Assembly (NCBI RefSeq): GCF_012295615.1 | Contig: NZ_CP051183.1 | Coordinates: 625,001-689,000 of the forward strand | Origin: Bermanella marisrubri | Lineage (GTDB): Bacteria > Pseudomonadota > Gammaproteobacteria > Pseudomonadales > Oceanobacteraceae | Length of the DNA: 64,000 nucleotides | Reading direction: 5' to 3' | In this document: positions 17,313 through 27,053 of the stretch, piece after piece | Position numbering within the stretch: the first letter of the stretch is position 1 | How the letters are laid out: the number at the start of each line of letters is the position of its first letter | Translations under genes and position numbers: made by a program | The notes under the pieces: model-generated | Seen by the model: only the letters and a program-made list of their open reading frames with translations | What the model was told of the DNA's origin: nothing | Database searches by the model: none

Positions 17313-18713
17313 ATGAAATACATTTCTACTCGCGGAAATGCTCCCGAGTTGAGCTTTGAAGAAGTCTTATTAACAGGCCTAGCCGAAGATGGCGGCCTAT
17401 ATGTACCAAAAGAAGTACCACACTATAGCTTGGAAGAGATTGCGTCTTGGCGTGATCTTCCATACACCGAGCTTGCGCACAAAGTTATTTATCCTTTTGT
17501 TGAAGGATGTGTGGAAAGTGCAGACCTGAAGAAAATTTTGGATGAAGTTTATTCGGGGTTTGGTCATAAAGCGGTTGCGCCACTTCAGCAAATTGATCAC
17601 AACGAATACGTGCTTGAGCTATTCCACGGGCCAACCTTGGCGTTTAAAGATTTTGCATTGCAAACATTAGGACGCCTACTGGATTACGTTCTCGAACGTC
17701 GCCATGAAAAAGTTGTGATTATGGGCGCTACGTCTGGTGACACAGGCAGTGCTGCTATTGAAGGTACCAAAGCCTGTCGCAATGTGGATATCTTTATCCT
17801 GCATCCTCACGAAAAAGTCAGTGAGGTGCAGCGTCGTCAGATGACCACAGTAAAAGGTGATAACATCTACAATATCGCCATCAAAGGTAACTTTGACGAT
17901 GCACAGGATATGGTGAAGAAAAGCTTTGGCGATCAAAGCTTTTTGCGTGGTGAACGCAAACTAGTTGCAGTAAACAGTATCAACTGGGCACGCATCATGT
18001 CGCAAATCGTTTACTACTTCTATTCGGCATTAAACCTTGGTGGTCCGCTGCGTCCCATGGCGTATTCTGTACCGACAGGTAACTTTGGTGACATCTTTGC
18101 CGGTTACATGGCCAAGAAAATGGGTTTGCCTATTGAGCAGCTAGTGATTGCAACCAATAGCAATGATGTATTGCATCGCTTAATGAGTAAAAACCAATAC
18201 GAAGTGCGTCCATTATTGCACACCATTACACCGTCCATGGACATTGCGGTGTCTTCAAATTTTGAGCGTTTACTATTTGATCTTTATGATCGTGACGGAA
18301 AGGCGCTGGCGGATCTTATGGCACGCATGAACGCCAAGCAAGATATCGTATCACTTGATGAAGAAAAGCTTGGTAAAGCTCGCCAGTTATTTGATAGCTA
18401 TGCCTGTGATGAAGCGTCTACTGTAGAAACAATGAAAGCGGTTTATGAAGAAACTGGTTACTTACTGGATCCTCATACAGCGATTGGTGTTAAAGCCGCT
18501 CGAGAAACTCGCCGTAACACCAGTATTCCTATGATTACTCTGGGTACAGCGCATCCGGTTAAATTTGAAGATGCCGTTAAGCAAGCAGGCTTTGATATGC
18601 CTGAGTTGCCTCATCACTTAACGGATCTGATGGAACGTGAAGAACGTTTACACGTGTTACCTGCAGATCTTGATGTTGTTCATGAGTTTATTGCAGAGAA
18701 CACGTTCAAGTAA
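17313..18713 (+). CDS. thrC: Threonine synthase
   Basis: ThrC is a PLP enzyme converting O-phosphohomoserine to threonine. The N-terminus MKYISTRGNAPELSFEEVLL is typical. HGPTLAFKDFALQ contains the PLP lysine, and GATSGDTGSAAI plus PTGNFGDIFAGY are phosphate-binding loops. The start was set at the ATG giving MKYISTRG; an ATG just before it and a GTG at 17298 are alternatives. The gene lies 33 bases after hom and is probably cotranscribed. Confidence 0.95.
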   Translation: MKYISTRGNAPELSFEEVLLTGLAEDGGLYVPKEVPHYSLEEIASWRDLPYTELAHKVIYPFVEGCVESADLKKILDEVYSGFGHKAVAPLQQIDHNEYVLELFHGPTLAFKDFALQTLGRLLDYVLERRHEKVVIMGATSGDTGSAAIEGTKACRNVDIFILHPHEKVSEVQRRQMTTVKGDNIYNIAIKGNFDDAQDMVKKSFGDQSFLRGERKLVAVNSINWARIMSQIVYYFYSALNLGGPLRPMAYSVPTGNFGDIFAGYMAKKMGLPIEQLVIATNSNDVLHRLMSKNQYEVRPLLHTITPSMDIAVSSNFERLLFDLYDRDGKALADLMARMNAKQDIVSLDEEKLGKARQLFDSYACDEASTVETMKAVYEETGYLLDPHTAIGVKAARETRRNTSIPMITLGTAHPVKFEDAVKQAGFDMPELPHHLTDLMEREERLHVLPADLDVVHEFIAENTFK

Positions 18714-18741
18714 GTCTTGTAGTATATACGATACGTTTGTA

Positions 18742-18777
18742 AAAACGGCGCGCTGTCAAAAGACATCGCGCCGTTTT
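18742..18777 (+). terminator. Terminator after thrC
   Basis: AAAACGGCGCG (18742-18752) and CGCGCCGTTTT (18767-18777) form a perfect 11-bp GC-rich stem with A and T tails, so it could work in both directions. It separates thrC from the convergent AT-rich block. Confidence 0.8.
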
Positions 18778-18780
18778 CAG

Positions 18781-19038
18781 TTAGCTTGCGATGAAAATCA
18801 TTAAGATTGTAACTGTGCCTACCAGCAGAAAAGTAATGGTATTCCGTTTTAGTTTAGGCATTTCTTGGGCGACAACCTTTCCGCTTAATAGACTAAATAA
18901 TAGACTTATACCAAACAAAATTGAAAAAATAACACAGATTTCACCAGCGATACCTTTATGTATATAAAGCAATTTTCGCATTAGATTGTTTTGTTCGACA
19001 TCAATCTTTAGTCTATTACTATCCTGCCAAACGATCAT
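18781..19038 (-). CDS. Small two-helix membrane protein, unknown
   Basis: The product has 85 residues with two hydrophobic helices (about 33-53 and 68-84) joined by a basic loop. No family is recognised. No good ribosome site precedes the ATG, and an internal ATG at codon 20 (18981) is possible. It lies 100 bases downstream of the sensor kinase on the same strand and shares the block's AT-rich composition, so it may belong to the iron-uptake unit. Confidence 0.45.
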   Translation of the reverse strand: MIVWQDSNRLKIDVEQNNLMRKLLYIHKGIAGEICVIFSILFGISLLFSLLSGKVVAQEMPKLKRNTITFLLVGTVTILMIFIAS

Positions 19039-19138
19039 GACTGAGTCATGTTAATCCCACCAGCTCTGAACTTTATGATCTTCCTAATAGTTCTCAGTTG
19101 GCAAATGCAGACCATTTTTTACATTAACAATTTAAGGG

Positions 19139-20527
19139 TTATTGATATGGTAAATTTATTATGAAGCATAAGCCTGATGGTGTATTTTTTCTTGCGTAAA
19201 TACTTCCTCTAACGGCTTCTATTTGACGCTTTGTTAGAGCAAGCCCTAGACCAAATCCTGATTGGCTTTTATCTCTTGCCGAATCAACTTGGAAGAATGG
19301 TTCAAATATTTCTTCAAGATATTGCTCCTCAACACCGAAGCCATGATCACAGATCGAAATATTAACGTATTTAGATTTGTCAGAACTTCTTTCTGCTGAC
19401 ATGGAAATTACAATTTGAGTGCCTTGGTTTGTATATTTCAGTGCATTCCTAACAATATTTTCAAATGCCTGACCAACAGACCTATGATTGCTGTTGTGTA
19501 TAATGCATGAATCTGGGATGTTCAGGACAATATCATCTCGTGAAAACTCAAAGCGTGCATCTTCACAAATAGAATCCAAGAGTAATGTGAGATCAATAGA
19601 TTCCTTTAAAACTTTTGTTTTTTCGTTATTGAGCCATGATAGAGTTAGGGTATCTTCGAGTAATCGTTGCATGCCATCAATTTCTTGCTCGACGCGATGT
19701 GAAATGTCTGTTTTTATCTCACTATCTAAAATCAACTTTATTCGTGTGATAGGCGTTCTTAACTCATGAGAAATGTCTTGGATTAGCTGACGCTGTCTGT
19801 TTATGAGTACTTCAATGCGCGTTGCCATAGTACCGAAACTTCTTGATAAATCGCCAAACTCATCGGAGCGATAAAGTAGACTTTCATCTATATCAATGTC
19901 AAAGCTGCCTTGGGTTATTTTCTGAGTTGCATTTTGTATAATTTTTAGAGGATTGATAATGTGGCGATATATTATGAAGCATATGATTGCGATTAATATA
20001 ATAGGAAAACCAAGACGAATGGTTGTATTGAGTACATGCCAATAGGCTCCAGGTCGCATGTGTTGGGGCAATTGGATCATGAGATTGTATTGTGAATCCG
20101 GAATGGGGATTTTCATGACTGGGTTGTAGCTGAAATTAAGATGGATAGGGTAATTAATATCTCTTCCTATGGTTAGGTCTGATATCCCTTGAAAGATATC
20201 TGTATCTATATTACCAACTAACCATTTTGGTTCAGTCTTTAAAATAGCAACCCATGTATCTTCTTTTCTTTTTAAATTCTCTGTCCACTTTTTAAGTTGA
20301 TCAATGTTATTTTTATCGATTAGATCGGACGCTTCAAGGGCATAGTTTAGAAGAGTGTTTCTATGCTCCTTCGAAATAAGGCTTTGCTTCTCTTCGGTGT
20401 AATTGCCAACGATTGAAACGAGCCAAATCAAAACAATACTAGCTAGCGTGAGAGTGAGGTATAGTCGGGAAAACAGCCCGCTCCGAAAAGGAATATTAGT
20501 CTGATTCAAAGTAATAACCTTGTCCAC
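19139..20527 (-). CDS. Sensor histidine kinase, PfeS/CpxA-like
   Basis: The kinase has 462 residues. Helices near 22-41 and 172-188 bracket a periplasmic sensor region. A HAMP segment follows, then the H-box ISHELRTPITRIK with His254 and an ATPase domain with NIVRNALKYT and GFGLGLALTKR. Lying beside a TonB receptor, it recalls PfeR/PfeS-type systems that turn on siderophore receptors; the signal is unknown. The GTG start overlaps the regulator gene by 32 bases. A TTG at 20509 with AGG upstream is an alternative start. Confidence 0.88.
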   Translation of the reverse strand: MDKVITLNQTNIPFRSGLFSRLYLTLTLASIVLIWLVSIVGNYTEEKQSLISKEHRNTLLNYALEASDLIDKNNIDQLKKWTENLKRKEDTWVAILKTEPKWLVGNIDTDIFQGISDLTIGRDINYPIHLNFSYNPVMKIPIPDSQYNLMIQLPQHMRPGAYWHVLNTTIRLGFPIILIAIICFIIYRHIINPLKIIQNATQKITQGSFDIDIDESLLYRSDEFGDLSRSFGTMATRIEVLINRQRQLIQDISHELRTPITRIKLILDSEIKTDISHRVEQEIDGMQRLLEDTLTLSWLNNEKTKVLKESIDLTLLLDSICEDARFEFSRDDIVLNIPDSCIIHNSNHRSVGQAFENIVRNALKYTNQGTQIVISMSAERSSDKSKYVNISICDHGFGVEEQYLEEIFEPFFQVDSARDKSQSGFGLGLALTKRQIEAVRGSIYARKNTPSGLCFIINLPYQ

Positions 20528-21212
20528 GGATGGTCTTGATTGTATTTTTACTCATGCCTGCAGCGGTAAGCTTTTTTCTTATTTTACTTATGTGCATATC
20601 AAGAGTTCTATCATATCGACTGAACTCTCTTAAAAGAACGGTCTGATATAGAAATGCCTTACTAACGACTTCATCTTTTTCTTTTTCTAAAGCATAGAAT
20701 AATTCGAATTCAATGGGTGTAAAAGCTATTTCTTTATTGTTTATATGAACGACACCCTTTTTTTTGTTAAAGTATATTTTTTTATCTATGCTCTTTAGTT
20801 CAAAGTTTTTGGATTCTTCTTTACTTGAGAATTCTCTTTGAATTTGGGTTCTGCGCAATATGGCTTTTATTCGTAAATCTAATTCTGTCATGCTAAATGG
20901 TTTTATTAAATAGTCATCAGCACCGCTTTTAAAGCCATATATTCGATCTTCTTCTCCACCTTTGGCGGTTAACATTAGAACGGGCGTTTGCTTTTCACTA
21001 CGTAGGAGAGTCAATAATTTGAGACCATCTATTTTGGGTAGCATGACGTCTAAAAGAATGATATCAAAATCTTCTTTGATCGCCTTTTTTAAACCTCGGT
21101 CGCCGTCAAAAGCTGCCTCTATTTGATATCCTTTCTTAGATAAATTGCCGCATAAAAGGTCATTGACTGATCGATCATCCTCGATGATTAATATTCTCTT
21201 TTTTTCTTCCAT
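20496..21212 (-). CDS. OmpR/PhoB-family response regulator
   Basis: The protein has an N-terminal receiver domain with Asp55 in LLDVMLPKIDG and a KPFS lysine. A winged-helix DNA-binding domain follows, ending RTLDMHISKIRKKL and TIRGQGYYF. The start MEEKKRILIIEDD (21212) was preferred to the ATG nine codons earlier, because that one lies inside a strong hairpin and adds residues outside the fold. It is lysine-rich and AT-rich. It probably regulates the adjacent TonB receptor with the overlapping kinase. Confidence 0.9.
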   Translation of the reverse strand: MEEKKRILIIEDDRSVNDLLCGNLSKKGYQIEAAFDGDRGLKKAIKEDFDIILLDVMLPKIDGLKLLTLLRSEKQTPVLMLTAKGGEEDRIYGFKSGADDYLIKPFSMTELDLRIKAILRRTQIQREFSSKEESKNFELKSIDKKIYFNKKKGVVHINNKEIAFTPIEFELFYALEKEKDEVVSKAFLYQTVLLREFSRYDRTLDMHISKIRKKLTAAGMSKNTIKTIRGQGYYFESD

Positions 21213-21227
21213 TTCTTTAAACCACAA

Positions 21228-21255
21228 AGCCTCAATCATTAATATGATTGAGGCT
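21228..21255 (-). terminator. 12-bp hairpin between receptor and regulator genes
   Basis: AGCCTCAATCAT (21228-21239) and ATGATTGAGGCT (21244-21255) are perfectly complementary with a four-base loop. On the minus strand the stem is followed by TTGTGGTTT. It may partly terminate transcription after the receptor gene, letting less read-through reach the regulators. Confidence 0.6.
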
Positions 21256-21276
21256 GCTCGTATGTGTAATCAATTT

Positions 21277-23271
21277 TTAGAATTTGATTGTTGCCGAGAG
21301 TCTCACGTCGCGACCAGGATCTAAACTACCTGCGATGCCTTCATATCCCGGATTGGCTTGCAAGTCTTCGGGGCTAGAGTGGCTAAGATAGGTTTCATCA
21401 AATACATTTTTCATTGTTAAATTCAGCAGAAGCATTCTGTTTCGAAGTGGTGACCAACTTAAGTAGAGATCGTGCGTTGAGTATCCTTGTTTCTCTACCG
21501 TAAGCGTTTCTGCCCCTACTGGAACGGTGAATGGCTTTATATCATCAACGATTTGTGCCAACCAACCAATTGTCAAATCAGGGTTGAAGCGATAGTTACT
21601 GTTAATAACTAATGTATCGCCAATTGTAGAGGCGTTCGAACCTTGAACATAGCGAATAACATTCGTACCTGCTTGCTTGGCTTCAGAAATATGTAGGCTT
21701 GCGCTGATGTCAAATGCATTTTCTTGAATTCCCATCTTTGCAAAGTAGCCATCAACTTCAATATCATCGTCTGAGTTTGTAATATCTTCTTTCCATGGAG
21801 CAGAGCTCACTAATGCATCTTCAATATTAGACTGATATGCACCAAAGGATGCGTTCAAAATACCAGACGAGTAATCGATAGCTATTTCAGTATTTTTAGC
21901 CTTTTCAGCTTTCAGGTTTGGATCATTAAAGTACTTACCTCCTGCTTCGAGTAAGTACGCATCTTTAACTGTTGCACCACGCATTGCTTCGGCATAGCCT
22001 GCGCTTATACTGATTTCTGGTGTAATAGAGTAATTTGCACTTAGGTTAGGGCTTACTCCTGAATCGGAAATGTTTAGCCCATTGACATCATTTAAAGAGT
22101 AATCGTCATATCTAAGACCTGTGGACACGGTAGTATTTTCACCTAGTTTTAAAATACTTTGCAGATATGCTCCAGCGACTTCTCCATCCTCAGTCCCATA
22201 CTCATATAGCTCAGCAGAGTCTTCTCGGTAGTTCACACCATAAATTAATTGTGAGAACCCGATGTCGCTCTTGTTTTCAATACTTACTGATGTTGTTTCG
22301 ACCATCGCTTTGACGACGACGCCCCAATCAGATGTGCGATCACGTTCTTGCTCCACGCTTGTCGTATAAGCATTGACGGATAAATCTAGTAGAGGGTTAT
22401 AGCTATCGAATTGATAGTTTAGGATGAAAGTTTCCCTTTCTGCTTTCGTCGGCGTAGTAGGGTTGAAGTTACTAGGAATCCATTCGGGTCGATAGGCTAT
22501 GTCACCCTCTTGTGTAAGGGATTCAGCACTAATTGAGATTTTCTGTTCGTCTGAGATTTGTGCGACACCTTTAGCGAATAATACTTCATTTTCAGACTCT
22601 GAACCAAGAAGTTTATTGCCATCTCCATCTTCACGGTTATTCAGATCAGCACTGATATAATTGACTAATCCACCGAGGCCGCTTTTCTCATCTTGAGCAT
22701 AGGCGGTGGCGCTGTGTTTAAAGCTCTCGCCGTTGCTGTAGTAAGTCGATTTGATGCTAGCTCCGGCTGACTCGTTTCCGCGAAGAAGGTCTATAGGGTC
22801 TTTGGTTACAAAGCGCACCGCTCCTCCTAGAGCACCAAAGCCTGCGGTAGCACTGCCGGCACCAGCCTCCACTTCTACTTGTTTCAATAAATCTGGCTCT
22901 ATAACTACACGGCTAGCATGGTGAAATACGGCTCCTGCTTGTTCGGCACCATCTACGGAAATATTAAGCATGTCTTCACCGATATTTCTGACGTAAATCT
23001 TTTGTGCCATTGCTACTGATCCGCCTGCACTAATTTCAGGGTTAAGGCTAAATACGTCAGAGAGATCGTTCGCTTGAACATTGTCTAGCATTTCGCGGTC
23101 TATTAGATCATCGATCCCAGATGTCGCTTTACCAACCACTTTTACCATGTTGAGCTTTGTTTCATGTTGTTTAGCAGGCTGCTCTGTCTCATTGGTCGGA
23201 GCTTCGTTAGCCATCAGTGAGGAGCCAAAAGCGCTTGAAATCGCTATGGCAAGTAGTTTCTTATACTGCAT
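21277..23271 (-). CDS. TonB-dependent outer-membrane receptor (iron/siderophore)
   Basis: The protein has 664 residues. A signal peptide (about 1-21) is followed by a plug domain with IYVRNIGEDMLNISVDG and GAGSATAGFGALGGAVRF. A beta-barrel then ends in Phe (LSATIKF), as outer-membrane barrels do. NVFDETYLSHSS near the end is the usual TonB-receptor C-terminal motif. Two Fur-like boxes upstream argue for an iron substrate. The exact siderophore cannot be told. GAGG lies eight bases before the ATG. It heads a unit with its own two-component regulators. Confidence 0.92.
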   Translation of the reverse strand: MQYKKLLAIAISSAFGSSLMANEAPTNETEQPAKQHETKLNMVKVVGKATSGIDDLIDREMLDNVQANDLSDVFSLNPEISAGGSVAMAQKIYVRNIGEDMLNISVDGAEQAGAVFHHASRVVIEPDLLKQVEVEAGAGSATAGFGALGGAVRFVTKDPIDLLRGNESAGASIKSTYYSNGESFKHSATAYAQDEKSGLGGLVNYISADLNNREDGDGNKLLGSESENEVLFAKGVAQISDEQKISISAESLTQEGDIAYRPEWIPSNFNPTTPTKAERETFILNYQFDSYNPLLDLSVNAYTTSVEQERDRTSDWGVVVKAMVETTSVSIENKSDIGFSQLIYGVNYREDSAELYEYGTEDGEVAGAYLQSILKLGENTTVSTGLRYDDYSLNDVNGLNISDSGVSPNLSANYSITPEISISAGYAEAMRGATVKDAYLLEAGGKYFNDPNLKAEKAKNTEIAIDYSSGILNASFGAYQSNIEDALVSSAPWKEDITNSDDDIEVDGYFAKMGIQENAFDISASLHISEAKQAGTNVIRYVQGSNASTIGDTLVINSNYRFNPDLTIGWLAQIVDDIKPFTVPVGAETLTVEKQGYSTHDLYLSWSPLRNRMLLLNLTMKNVFDETYLSHSSPEDLQANPGYEGIAGSLDPGRDVRLSATIKF

Positions 23272-23282
23272 TAATTATACCT

Positions 23283-23327
23283 CATAATGATAATCAGTCG
23301 TATTTGAGTGTCATTATCATCAATTTA
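23283..23327 (-). promoter_or_regulatory. Two Fur-box-like sites upstream of the TonB receptor
   Basis: ATAATGATAATCA (23284-23296) matches 13 consecutive bases of the Fur consensus GATAATGATAATCATTATC. TCATTATCATCAAT (23311-23324) carries a second, inverted group of hexamers. Both lie within 55 bases upstream of the receptor start, where Fur would block transcription. Confidence 0.7.
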
Positions 23328-23440
23328 CTTCTCATGTATAGTACTTTTACATTTGTTACACTTTATTTTTTAGAGATGCGCATCCCATTATCGTTTTGGT
23401 GATTGCGTTAACCGATTGTGAGCACTACTTAAAAAAGATA

Positions 23441-25186
23441 ATGACAAGCCTAATAACGCGTCGCTTTTCTAATCCTGAGTTACCCATTATTGAACGAGTT
23501 CTTGATAGTAGAGGACTTAAGACAGGCGACTTGAGTTTTTCGCTTAACCAGCTTGCTGGATATCAAGCACTAAAAGGCATAGATCAAGCTGTGGCAATGC
23601 TTGAGTTCGCCATTCGCTCTCAACAGCGCATTGTCATAATCGGCGACTTTGATGCAGATGGCGCCACCAGTACGGCGCTCGCCGTTGATGCATTGCAGCA
23701 GTTGGGTGCGCATTGGGTACATTATCTTGTGCCGAACCGATTTGAATTTGGCTACGGCCTCTCTAGTGCTATCGCGCAGTTAGCGTACGAGCAGTATCAG
23801 CCTGATTTACTAGTGACGGTGGATAATGGTATTTCCAGTTTTGAGGGGGTTGAGACAGCCCATGAACTGGGAATGAAGGTTTTGGTTACCGACCACCACC
23901 TTGCTGCAGACTCATTGCCCAATGCGGATGCTATCGTGAATCCCAACCAACCGGATTGTTTATTTCCTTCTAAAGCTGCTTGCGGGTGTGCAGTCGTCTT
24001 TTATGTTATGTGTGCGTTGCGCGCACATCGAATGAATTTAGGTGATGAAACTGCAAAAAATTTAAATATGGCGCAGTATTTGGATTTGGTGGCGCTGGCG
24101 ACGGTGGCGGACGTTGTACCGCTCGATAGGAACAATCAGATATTGGTAGAGCAAGGGTTAAGACGCATACGAGCAGGGCAGGCAAGACCTGGTGTTCAAG
24201 CACTTTTGCAAGTAGCTAAACGTCAAGCACCTTTACTGACCAGTAAAGATTTTGGTTTTGCGTTAGGTCCGCGTTTGAACGCTGCTGGTCGAATGGATGA
24301 TATGAGTATTGGTATCGAATGTCTGCTATCCAAAGAGTTCACTCGTGCTGTGCATATAGCCGAAACTTTAGATGAGTTAAACCAAGATCGTAAAAGTGTA
24401 GAGGGTCAAATGCAAAAAGAGGCCCTTAAAATATTAGAAACCACCAGTCTATCAAATGAACAAGAACAAGCGACTTATTGTTTGTATCATCCGCAATGGC
24501 ATCAAGGTGTTGTGGGCTTATTAGCTTCGCGCATCAAAGAAAAACTATTTCGTCCAGTCATTGCCTTCGCCCCTGCAAGTGATGATGTAACTAATGAAGC
24601 ATTAGCAAGTGGTGAGTTTGAAATAAAAGGCAGTGGCCGCTCTATACCAGGATTTCATATGCGCGATGCTTTGGATCTTGTAGCGAAACGCCTCCCCCAT
24701 GTTCTGCAAAAATTTGGTGGTCATGCCATGGCCGCCGGTTTATCTATTCAGCAAAAGCATTTAAAAGAGTTTGAAACCTGTTTTGAACAGGTTGCCAGAG
24801 ATATTATGACAGCAGATATGTTAGTGAATGAGATCATCACTGATGGTGAACCCAACTATGAGGATTATAATGTTCATATCGCAAGGCAACTAAAGTTCGT
24901 TGCTCCTTGGGGGCAGAATTTTCCAGAGCCAATTTTTGATGGTGAATTTGATGTGATTAATTATCGCTTAATTGGATCTGAAAAAAATCATCTAAAGCTT
25001 ACCTTAGCGAGCAAAAACCATCATCGCTATTTAGATGCTATTCTATTTTCAATTGAACGCCATGGTTTATCGGCCCAGGATGTGAGCAACCTGAGCCGAG
25101 TCCATATCGTATTTGATCTTGACGTCAACGAGTTTCGCGGTCAAGAAAATGTGCAGTTAATGATTAGGCACTTGCGCTCAATTTAG
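23441..25186 (+). CDS. recJ: Single-stranded-DNA exonuclease RecJ
   Basis: RecJ is a 5'-3' exonuclease of recombination and mismatch repair. Phosphoesterase motifs are clear: GDFDADGATSTALAV, TVDNGISS, VTDHHL (DHH) and GPRLNAAGRMDDMS. DHHA1-type GGHAMAAGLS and the C-terminal OB-like INEFRG equivalent (VNEFRGQENVQL) follow. The ATG at 23441 gives 581 residues (E. coli 577); the TTG and GTG 45 and 42 bases upstream are less likely. The 3' end overlaps the convergent ABC ATPase gene by 23 bases. Confidence 0.95.
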   Translation: MTSLITRRFSNPELPIIERVLDSRGLKTGDLSFSLNQLAGYQALKGIDQAVAMLEFAIRSQQRIVIIGDFDADGATSTALAVDALQQLGAHWVHYLVPNRFEFGYGLSSAIAQLAYEQYQPDLLVTVDNGISSFEGVETAHELGMKVLVTDHHLAADSLPNADAIVNPNQPDCLFPSKAACGCAVVFYVMCALRAHRMNLGDETAKNLNMAQYLDLVALATVADVVPLDRNNQILVEQGLRRIRAGQARPGVQALLQVAKRQAPLLTSKDFGFALGPRLNAAGRMDDMSIGIECLLSKEFTRAVHIAETLDELNQDRKSVEGQMQKEALKILETTSLSNEQEQATYCLYHPQWHQGVVGLLASRIKEKLFRPVIAFAPASDDVTNEALASGEFEIKGSGRSIPGFHMRDALDLVAKRLPHVLQKFGGHAMAAGLSIQQKHLKEFETCFEQVARDIMTADMLVNEIITDGEPNYEDYNVHIARQLKFVAPWGQNFPEPIFDGEFDVINYRLIGSEKNHLKLTLASKNHHRYLDAILFSIERHGLSAQDVSNLSRVHIVFDLDVNEFRGQENVQLMIRHLRSI

Positions 25187-25979
25187 ATTCGCTGGGTAAA
25201 CTATGGCGATCATGTAAAAAGGTTAATACCTCCGCGCGAAAATGGTTGTAGCGAGCATCGTTTGCTAACTCTAAGCGGTTTCTAGGTCTAGGTAGATCCA
25301 CTTCAAGAATTTCGCCAATGGTAGCGCTAGGGCCATTGGTCATCATTACAATCCGATCAGATAAAAGTACAGCTTCATCCACATCGTGTGTGATCATAAT
25401 CACTGAGTTTTTTAGATCCCGTTGAATATCCATAAGAGAGTCCTGCAAGTGAGATCGTGTCAGAGCATCAAGGGCACCAAAAGGTTCATCCATCAATAAA
25501 ATCTCTGGTTCCATCGATAAAGCGCGTGCAATACCCACACGCTGCTTCATGCCACCTGATATTTCATTGGGTTTTTTATCTTTCGCATGTTCCATGTGTA
25601 CAAGCTTCAAGTTATACATTATCCAATCATGCATTTGTGATTTCGACATGCTTTTTTTGAAAACTTGCTGTACCGCTAGTTCAACATTTTGATAGGCACT
25701 TAACCATGGCAGTAAAGAATGGTTTTGAAATACAACAGCACGCTCAGGACCTGGCTCATTCACTTCCTTACCTTCTAAAATGACGCCGCCTTTTGAGGCC
25801 TGCTGTAAGCCCGCAACAATATTTAACACCGTCGATTTACCGCAGCCAGAATGTCCGATAAGAGAAACAAACTCGCCTTTATTGATTTTAAGGTTAACGT
25901 CTTTTAATGCTTCAAATTCGCCATTAGCGGTGGGGAATACTTTTGAAACATGATCGATTAGTAAATGATGTTGACTCAT
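25164..25979 (-). CDS. Nitrate-type ABC transporter ATP-binding protein
   Basis: The ATPase partner of an NrtABC/NasFED-like nitrate importer. Walker A is GHSGCGKST, the signature is ISGGMKQR and Walker B is ILLMDEPFGALD, with the switch HDVDEA. The single-domain form of 271 residues resembles NrtD. The ATG at 25979 has AGGTGA just upstream, so the GTG at 25988 was not used. It directly follows the permease gene and its stop codon lies inside the end of recJ on the opposite strand. Confidence 0.9.
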   Translation of the reverse strand: MSQHHLLIDHVSKVFPTANGEFEALKDVNLKINKGEFVSLIGHSGCGKSTVLNIVAGLQQASKGGVILEGKEVNEPGPERAVVFQNHSLLPWLSAYQNVELAVQQVFKKSMSKSQMHDWIMYNLKLVHMEHAKDKKPNEISGGMKQRVGIARALSMEPEILLMDEPFGALDALTRSHLQDSLMDIQRDLKNSVIMITHDVDEAVLLSDRIVMMTNGPSATIGEILEVDLPRPRNRLELANDARYNHFRAEVLTFLHDRHSLPSESKLSASA

Positions 25980-25988
25980 AGTATTCAC

Positions 25989-26987
25989 CTATTTATCTGC
26001 TTGTTCCCAAGATACCCAGCGTTGTAGCATGAGCATGAGGCTATCTAATATAAAACCAATAAAACCGATAGTTATCACGGCTACCATAATGCGACCTAAT
26101 GAATCAGAGCTACCATTTTGGAATTCATCCCATACAAATTTTCCTAAGCCAGGGTTTTGCGCCAGCATTTCCGCTGCAATTAGAACCATCCAGCCAACAC
26201 CGAGAGATAGACGCATGCCTGTAAACATCATTGGTAGTGCTGATGGTAAAACGACTTTACGAACCTTTGTGAACCAGTTTAAGCGTAAAACCTTGCTTAC
26301 ATTAATTAAGTCTTCACTGATATTAGCAACACCAACGGCGGTGTTGATCAACGTTGGCCACAAACAGCATAAGGTTACTGTGATGGCAGATGTGACAAAT
26401 GATTTTTCAAACCATGGGTCGTCACTTACATAAACAGCACTCACTACCATGGTAACAATCGGTAGCCACGCTAATGGCGATACCGGTTTAAATATCTGAA
26501 TGATTGGGTTGAGGGCGGTATTCAATGTTTTACTGAGTCCCGTCGCAATACCCAGTGGAATCGCGATTGATACAGCCAAAAGAAAACCCGTAAAAACTGT
26601 ATATAAACTTGTGATGATTTGATCGATGAAGGTAACACGGCCACGGTACTCACGAACCCTTGGTTCATAATTGGGGTCCTTAGCCATTCGTGCTTCATTG
26701 CGTTCGTTTTGACGTTGATAAAATGCTTTTTCTTTCGTTTTCTCATCTTCATAAATTTGCCACAGGCCTCCAGCTTGTTGCCATACTTGTGCTGGACCTG
26801 GTACTTGACCCAGAGAAGTTACGACACTTTTTGCTGCAACGTCCCAAAGGAATAAAAAGATAATGAAGGCAAGAAAAGGTATGCCTAAAGACTTCAGTAA
26901 AATATTGCTTTGCTGTTTAATATCTTGTCCTTGGAATAGCTTTATCCAAGGCATCAACCAGCGCGAGCGTGCAATCATGGAGGTCAT
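25989..26987 (-). CDS. Nitrate-type ABC transporter permease
   Basis: The inner-membrane permease of the importer has 332 residues and five or six helices. EFQNGSSDSLGRIMVAVI and the LPSALPMMFTGMRLSLGVGW segment match the NrtB/SsuC/TauC fold and its EAA loop. A long charged stretch rich in Glu/Arg/Asn (about residues 75-120) lies between the first two helices, as in other NrtB proteins. The ATG at 26987 is preceded by AAGGGG, better than the upstream ATG at 27002. Confidence 0.9.
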   Translation of the reverse strand: MTSMIARSRWLMPWIKLFQGQDIKQQSNILLKSLGIPFLAFIIFLFLWDVAAKSVVTSLGQVPGPAQVWQQAGGLWQIYEDEKTKEKAFYQRQNERNEARMAKDPNYEPRVREYRGRVTFIDQIITSLYTVFTGFLLAVSIAIPLGIATGLSKTLNTALNPIIQIFKPVSPLAWLPIVTMVVSAVYVSDDPWFEKSFVTSAITVTLCCLWPTLINTAVGVANISEDLINVSKVLRLNWFTKVRKVVLPSALPMMFTGMRLSLGVGWMVLIAAEMLAQNPGLGKFVWDEFQNGSSDSLGRIMVAVITIGFIGFILDSLMLMLQRWVSWEQADK

Positions 26988-27053
26988 ATACTGCCCCTTC
27001 ATTGATGAGTTTTAGAGCCAGTAGCCCTAAAACTCGGTGGTTAATTGGGAAGT

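Noticed and set aside
26029-26433. A 134-codon frame antisense to the nitrate permease
   Set aside because: A shadow of a strongly conserved membrane protein gene.
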